Source of the DNA: Thermomicrobiales bacterium
GTDB taxonomy: Bacteria; Chloroflexota; Chloroflexia; Thermomicrobiales; UBA6265
Assembly: GCA_020432165.1 (NCBI GenBank)
Contig: JAGQGU010000007.1
Span: 25,085-89,084 of the forward strand
DNA: 64,000 bases
Direction of reading: 5' to 3'
In this document: piece after piece, positions 59,949-64,000 of the stretch
Layout: the number at the start of each line of letters is the position of its first letter
Position numbering within the stretch: the first letter of the stretch is position 1
The notes under the pieces: model-generated
What the model saw: the letters and a program-made list of their open reading frames with translations, nothing else
The model's database searches: none
What the model was told of the DNA's origin: nothing
Translations under genes and position numbers: made by a program

Positions 59949-61604
59949 ATGAACAGAACACAACACTTCGAGACAGTCTTGCGCGATTGGGAGGCAGCCG
60001 GGCTTTCCCGGCGGACGTTCCTGCGCTATGTGGCGATGGGTACGAGTGCCGTAGCTCTTAACGGCATGCTCGTCAGCCATATTTCGGCACAAACTCCGGT
60101 TGCCGAACCAGAGGTGGCTGAGTTCCCTGCCTCCGCACCATTTGTGGATAAAGAGTTTAAGATTTCCCTCCAAACCGAACCAGACAACCTGGATGTGCAC
60201 GATACAACCAGTAATGCATCTGCCAGTGTAGACAAGTGCATCTACGAAGGACTTGTTACGCTCAACCAGGAGATGAGAATCACCACGTTGCTGGCGAAGT
60301 CCTGGGAAGTAAGTGATGACGCCAAGGAGTTCACCTTCTTCCTCCAGGAGGGCGTGACGTTCCATGATGGTGAGGCCTTCAACGCCGCCGCAGTGGTTGC
60401 TGCGTTTGACCGTGTGCTGAATCCGGAATCAACGCTTCGGCGCGCCGGCTACTTTGGGGCGGTGCTTGATCACGTCGAGGAGGTGGACGAGTACACCGTC
60501 AAGTTCGTCGCCAAATTCCCCTTCGCCGCCATGGTCGCCACGCTGGCTCATCCGGCCGGTGGCATTCCCAGCCCGAAGGCCGCGGAAGCTGCTGGTGCCG
60601 ATTTTGGTATCCAACCGGTGGGCACAGGTCCCTTCAAGTTCATCAGCTGGGTTCGTGGTGATCTGATCACGCTGGAGAAAAATGAGAACTACTGGAATCC
60701 CGATCTCGCGGCGGCCGTGCCGAAATTGCTGATTCGGGGTGTCTCCGAACCAAGCGCCCTCGGTATCGCCGTTCAATCTGGCGATGCCGCGTTCGCGGGT
60801 CCGTTGGAAGCGGCGTCTGCTCAGCAGCTTCGCCAGGTCGATGGTGTGGAAGTTACCAGTGTTCCGGGACTCACGGTCTACTGGGCCACCATGAACAACA
60901 CAAAAGAGCCATTCACGGATGTCCGGGTGCGGCAGGCGCTGAACTACGCGGTGGACAAGAACGCCGTGTTGATGGCGGGTAGCCTCGGTGAAGGCTACGT
61001 CGCAGATTCGCCCATCGCCCGGGATACCTGGGGATACACCGAGGTAGGAGCGTACGAACCAGATTTGGACAAGGCGAAATCGCTGTTGGCCGAAGCGGGC
61101 CTGGCCGATGGCTTTAGTACACAGATCTTCTGCTCCGCTGTTCACCGCGATCGCGCGGTGGCTGTGCAGGGCCAGCTTTCCCAGATCGGCGTCAATGCGG
61201 AAGTCATGCAAATGGAGTCTGCGGCGCTCACCGAGGAGACAAGCAAGCCACAAGAAGAATCCAACTTGCAGATGCTGATCAGCCAGTGGTCACCTTCTAC
61301 CGGTGATGCTGATTGGGCGCTGCGGCCGATTTATACCAAGGCGCAATGGCCTCCGGCCGGGAATACGACCTCCTTCTTCACGGACGAAGAGGTGGAGAGT
61401 GCGATTCAACAAGGTCTGGAGATTTCCGATCCTGTGGCGCGCGCAGAAGCATATGCCACTGCCCAGAAGCGCATTATGGAGTTGGCCGTCAACCTCTTCC
61501 TCTATGTGCCCGATTACCTCGGCGCGATTGTGAGCAATGCTGGTGGCTGCCTCACGCAGGCTGATGGCGTCACCTTCTTCCGCACCGCCTACTGGCGGGA
61601 ATAG
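59949..61604 (+). CDS. ABC peptide transporter substrate-binding protein (Tat-exported)
   Basis: A 551-residue extracellular binding protein of the family-5 (DppA/OppA) type. The N terminus has a Tat motif LSRRTFLRYVAMGTSAVALNG. The mature part contains LQTEPDNLDVHDTTSNAS, the pocket-lining FFLQEGVTFHDGEAFNAAAVVAAFDRV, VGTGPFKFISWVRGDLITLEKNENYW and RVRQALNYAVDKNAVL. It binds peptides, probably dipeptides or D-amino-acid peptides given the downstream M55 peptidase. AAGGAG lies upstream. Two permeases follow. Confidence 0.93.
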   Translation: MNRTQHFETVLRDWEAAGLSRRTFLRYVAMGTSAVALNGMLVSHISAQTPVAEPEVAEFPASAPFVDKEFKISLQTEPDNLDVHDTTSNASASVDKCIYEGLVTLNQEMRITTLLAKSWEVSDDAKEFTFFLQEGVTFHDGEAFNAAAVVAAFDRVLNPESTLRRAGYFGAVLDHVEEVDEYTVKFVAKFPFAAMVATLAHPAGGIPSPKAAEAAGADFGIQPVGTGPFKFISWVRGDLITLEKNENYWNPDLAAAVPKLLIRGVSEPSALGIAVQSGDAAFAGPLEAASAQQLRQVDGVEVTSVPGLTVYWATMNNTKEPFTDVRVRQALNYAVDKNAVLMAGSLGEGYVADSPIARDTWGYTEVGAYEPDLDKAKSLLAEAGLADGFSTQIFCSAVHRDRAVAVQGQLSQIGVNAEVMQMESAALTEETSKPQEESNLQMLISQWSPSTGDADWALRPIYTKAQWPPAGNTTSFFTDEEVESAIQQGLEISDPVARAEAYATAQKRIMELAVNLFLYVPDYLGAIVSNAGGCLTQADGVTFFRTAYWRE

Positions 61605-61622
61605 AGAGCGGATTCCATCTAT

Positions 61623-61650
61623 CCGCCCCGGGCATGATTGCCTGGGGCGG
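61623..61650 (+). other. hairpin after the binding-protein gene
   Basis: An 11-bp stem (CCGCCCCGGGC with GCCTGGGGCGG, one G-U, loop of six) lies 19 bases after the binding-protein stop. No T-run follows. It could slow transcription or protect the 3' end of the binding-protein message. Confidence 0.7.
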
Positions 61651-61693
61651 TATTGGCAATGGAATTCCGGACCATGCGTCCAGGGTGGTCGTA

Positions 61694-61735
61694 TTGCCCT
61701 ACCGCGAGAGGCAGCATATGCGCGCGGTAGGGCAA
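61694..61735 (+). other. 13-bp perfect stem-loop just before the permease ribosome binding site
   Basis: TTGCCCTACCGCG (61694-61706) pairs perfectly with CGCGGTAGGGCAA (61723-61735) around a 16-base loop. AGGAGG for the permease begins three to five bases later. With the preceding hairpin it makes a double structure in the 144-base gap between binding protein and permease, a place where long stem-loops often set different expression levels in ABC operons. Confidence 0.75.
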
Positions 61736-61748
61736 CAAGGAGGACCGC

Positions 61749-62669
61749 ATGACCAAATATGTGATTCGTCGACTGGCAATGCTCGTGCCTATCTTGCTCG
61801 GCGTGTCGATTCTGATCTTTACCGTCATGCGGCTCATTCCCGGAGATCCTGCGCGGCAGGCTCTTGGACCAGAAGCCACAGGCGAGCAGGTAGAGGCCCT
61901 GCGCAAGGCCTGGCGGCTGGATGAACCGATTTGGGTTCAGTATTGGGCCTGGCTGCAGCGAGCTATTACGGGCGACCTTGGCCGCTCCACCGTTTCACGT
62001 GTCCCCGTTGTGGAAGAGCTCGCCACCCGATTCCCCGCGACGTTGCAACTCACAGTAGCAGCCATGGTTATTGCCATTGTGTTGGGGTTGGCCTTCGGCG
62101 TGGCTGGCGCGGTTTGGCACAACTCGGCTATCGATCGCGTCACCATGGTGATCGCGTTGCTGGGCATTTGTACGCCCAGCTTCTGGCTGGGTTTGCTGCT
62201 TCTACTGGGATTCTCCGTGAAACTTCACTGGTTCCCGGCCGCCGGTGCTGGTGGAATCGAACATCTGGTTTTGCCCGCTGTTACCCTGGGCGTTGGCGCC
62301 GCCGCTATCGTCGCCCGTGTAACCAGATCCTCCATGATCGATGTGCTTGGTGATGACTACGTGCGTACGGCCCGGGCCAAAGGTCTGCGCCAACAAACAG
62401 TGGTTACCAGGCACGCGATGCGGAACGCCATGATTCCGGTCCTCACTATTCTTGGGCTTGAGTTTGGTGGGCTGCTGGCTGGCTCCGTCGTGACAGAGTC
62501 TGTTTTCGCCTATCCAGGCATTGGCCAGCTTCTGATTCGTTCGATCGGAAATCGTGATTTCCCGATTGTGCAGGGAGCACTCCTTCTCTTCTCGGTGCAG
62601 TTTGTGATCATCAATCTTGTCGTCGATCTGCTGTATGCCAAGGCTGATCCACGCATTCAATACTCTTGA
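61749..62669 (+). CDS. dppB: ABC peptide transporter permease (DppB-type)
   Basis: A 306-residue inner-membrane permease with six helices. It opens MTKYVIRRLAMLVPILLGVSILIFTVMRLIPGDPA, the DppB/OppB hallmark, and has the EAA-like loop DYVRTARAKGLRQQTVVTRHAMRNAMIPVLTILG that contacts the ATPase. AGGAGG lies before the start. Pairs with the next gene as heterodimeric channel. Confidence 0.95.
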   Translation: MTKYVIRRLAMLVPILLGVSILIFTVMRLIPGDPARQALGPEATGEQVEALRKAWRLDEPIWVQYWAWLQRAITGDLGRSTVSRVPVVEELATRFPATLQLTVAAMVIAIVLGLAFGVAGAVWHNSAIDRVTMVIALLGICTPSFWLGLLLLLGFSVKLHWFPAAGAGGIEHLVLPAVTLGVGAAAIVARVTRSSMIDVLGDDYVRTARAKGLRQQTVVTRHAMRNAMIPVLTILGLEFGGLLAGSVVTESVFAYPGIGQLLIRSIGNRDFPIVQGALLLFSVQFVIINLVVDLLYAKADPRIQYS

Positions 62670-62685
62670 TAGGAGGGAATCTCCA

Positions 62686-63558
62686 ATGAGTACAACCCTC
62701 CGTAAAGCTGAACGCGAGCGTAGCCTCTGGGGTGATGCCTGGAGACGTTTACGCCGGAACCTCTTTGCCATGATTGGCCTGGTTGGTCTTGTGCTGATCG
62801 TGCTGGTCGCCATCTTTGCACCACGTATTGCTCCTTACGATCCCAACTTGCAGGACTATATGGTCGCTATGAAGGGACCAAGTCGGGATCACTGGCTGGG
62901 AACCGATAACTTTGGTCGCGATATCCTCAGTCGCATCATCTACGGCGCCCGCATTTCACTGCGATTGGGACTCTTCGGGACCATCATCGGTGCTTCGATA
63001 GGATCGCTGCTCGGCGCAGTCGCTGGTTACTTTGGCGGCTGGATCGATACCTTGATCATGCGATTGCTGGACATCCAGATGGCGTTTCCGGGCATTTTGC
63101 TGGCGGTAATCGTCATTGCGGTGATGGGCATCAGCGATGTGAATGTGATCATCGCTATTGGTGTCTTCTCGTTTCCGACATTCGCCCGAGTTATTCGCGG
63201 ATCATTTTTGGTGTTGCGGGAACAGGACTATGTATCGGCTGCAAAATCCATTGGTGCGGGCAGTCGGCGCATACTCTTCCGGCATCTGCTCCCCAATTCA
63301 CTTAGTCCCATTCTTGTACTAAGTACGTTGCGTCTGGGGACCGCCATTCTTACGGCCGCCAGCCTCGGTTTTCTCGGCCTGGGTGTCAGGCCGCCGAACC
63401 CGGAGTGGGGCACGATGTTGAGCGAGGGCAGAAACTACATGCAACTCGCTCCACATATCGCCATCTTCCCCGGTTTGGCAATTTTGCTAACGGTTGTTGC
63501 ATTGAATCTCCTGGGGGATGGACTGCGTGATGCGCTCGATCCCCGTACCAGAAAGTGA
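62686..63558 (+). CDS. dppC: ABC peptide transporter permease (DppC-type)
   Basis: A 290-residue DppC-type permease. LRRNLFAMIGLVGLVLIVLVAIFAPRIAPYDPNLQDY opens, followed by HWLGTDNFGRDILSRIIYGARISLRLGLFG, and the coupling loop QDYVSAAKSIGAGSRRILFRHLLPNSLSPI. The end GDGLRDALDPR is typical. ATG at 62686 follows AGGAGG. Its ATPase partners (DppD/DppF) are not in the window and may lie beyond it. Confidence 0.95.
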   Translation: MSTTLRKAERERSLWGDAWRRLRRNLFAMIGLVGLVLIVLVAIFAPRIAPYDPNLQDYMVAMKGPSRDHWLGTDNFGRDILSRIIYGARISLRLGLFGTIIGASIGSLLGAVAGYFGGWIDTLIMRLLDIQMAFPGILLAVIVIAVMGISDVNVIIAIGVFSFPTFARVIRGSFLVLREQDYVSAAKSIGAGSRRILFRHLLPNSLSPILVLSTLRLGTAILTAASLGFLGLGVRPPNPEWGTMLSEGRNYMQLAPHIAIFPGLAILLTVVALNLLGDGLRDALDPRTRK

Positions 63559-63566
63559 GTAGCTCT

Positions 63567-64000
63567 GTGCGTGTTTACGTGATGATGGATATCGAGGGTG
63601 TTGCTGGTGTTGTGCATTCCGAGGAGGGGATGAAGGGAAACCCGGAATACGAACGGGCGCGGAGATTGATGACTAATGAGGCCTCCGCGATTGTGCAGGG
63701 CATCTTCGATGCCGATCCCGAGGCCCAGGTGACTGTGGTCGATTCCCACGGCTCCTATCGCAATATGATCCCGGAACTGCTGGATGATCGGGCGAGCATC
63801 CTCCGCGGCAAGCCGCGGGTGGGTGGCATGATGGACGGCATCGATCATGGTTACGACTTCGCCATATTTGGTGGAGTTCATGGTCGCGGTAGCCAGGGCG
63901 AATCGGTGCTGAGCCACACCTTTACCGGTCACCTGTTGGATATCCGCATCAATGGCGCATCCTGTGGCGAACTCGAACTGAATAGCATGATCGCTGGATT
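63567..64000 (+). CDS. M55 D-aminopeptidase (DppA family), N-terminal part
   Basis: Open from GTG at 63567 to the window end (144 codons). MMDIEGVAGVVHSEEG gives the Asp and Glu of the zinc site. VTVVDSHGSYRNMIPELLDD gives the histidine block, and FAIFGGVHGRGSQGESVLSHTFTG the second histidine region, as in the M55 D-aminopeptidases (DppA). Such enzymes release D-amino acids from peptides. Next to a DppBC permease, it suggests uptake and cleavage of D-containing wall peptides. The rest lies outside the window. Confidence 0.9.
   Translation, partial: MRVYVMMDIEGVAGVVHSEEGMKGNPEYERARRLMTNEASAIVQGIFDADPEAQVTVVDSHGSYRNMIPELLDDRASILRGKPRVGGMMDGIDHGYDFAIFGGVHGRGSQGESVLSHTFTGHLLDIRINGASCGELELNSMIAG

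Overview
The window is a 64 kb stretch of a bacterial chromosome with moderately high G+C. It is dense in genes and has no phage, plasmid or IS element that I can recognise. Gene content suggests Chloroflexota, probably a Thermomicrobia-like lineage. The pointers are a stand-alone queuosine-salvage enzyme, ECF42-type sigma with DGPF/YCII partners, VanW and SH3b-amidase envelope proteins, GTG/TTG starts, and a rpmH-rnpA-yidD-yidC-jag cluster without dnaA beside it. This placement is inference from gene content, not from a marker-gene search.

Layout. 1-7.4 kb: the end of a GNAT acetyltransferase, a maleylpyruvate-isomerase-fold protein, a regular array of four hairpins (1651-1819), the pyruvate dehydrogenase-type operon pdhA-pdhB-pdhC on the minus strand, and small membrane and effector-binding proteins. 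7.5-13.1 kb: two MFS transporters, an Lrp/AsnC regulator with a clear sigma-70-type promoter, and a YCII-YCII-ECF42 sigma operon. 13.4-22.9 kb: a VanW-family envelope protein, an OmpR-type two-component pair, a cyclophilin, an SRAP protein, a TPR protein, a D12-class DNA adenine methylase and a cytosine-deaminase-like amidohydrolase. 23-29.5 kb: the conserved origin-proximal cluster rpmH-rnpA-yidD-yidC-jag plus a PfkB kinase, an orphan nucleotidyltransferase and an EboE-like protein, followed by a noncoding region rich in DnaA boxes (29032-29426) that I propose as oriC. dnaA itself is absent from the window.

29.5-43.7 kb: RlmN, the 5-oxoprolinase genes pxpA and pxpBC (fused), a metallo-hydrolase, DinB with queuosine salvage, VOC proteins, three nitroreductases, MnmE with a zinc-ribbon protein, a Cys-rich PD-(D/E)XK nuclease and a NYN-domain protein. 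43.8-54.7 kb: a large Tat-exported amidase with SH3b repeats, an FtsJ-like methyltransferase, a VapBC pair, an anhMurNAc kinase / serine hydrolase / MFS cluster (cell-wall recycling), a DUF302 protein and PEP carboxykinase. 54.9-64 kb: a 1081-residue membrane protein with an alpha/beta-hydrolase domain interrupted by membrane helices, tRNA-Cys, a dihydroorotase-like protein lacking the metal ligands, and a dipeptide ABC transporter operon running into an M55 D-aminopeptidase cut by the window end.

How genes work together. Several neighbourhoods concern peptides and cell-wall fragments: pxpABC for pyroglutamate; DppBC-type transport plus D-aminopeptidase; AnmK with hydrolase and transporter; the SH3b amidase. 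Non-coding structure is plentiful: a hairpin array with compensatory changes, a dispersed palindrome family tailed by CTACGT, 20-bp tandem repeats, and a long stem-loop between the ABC binding protein and its permease.
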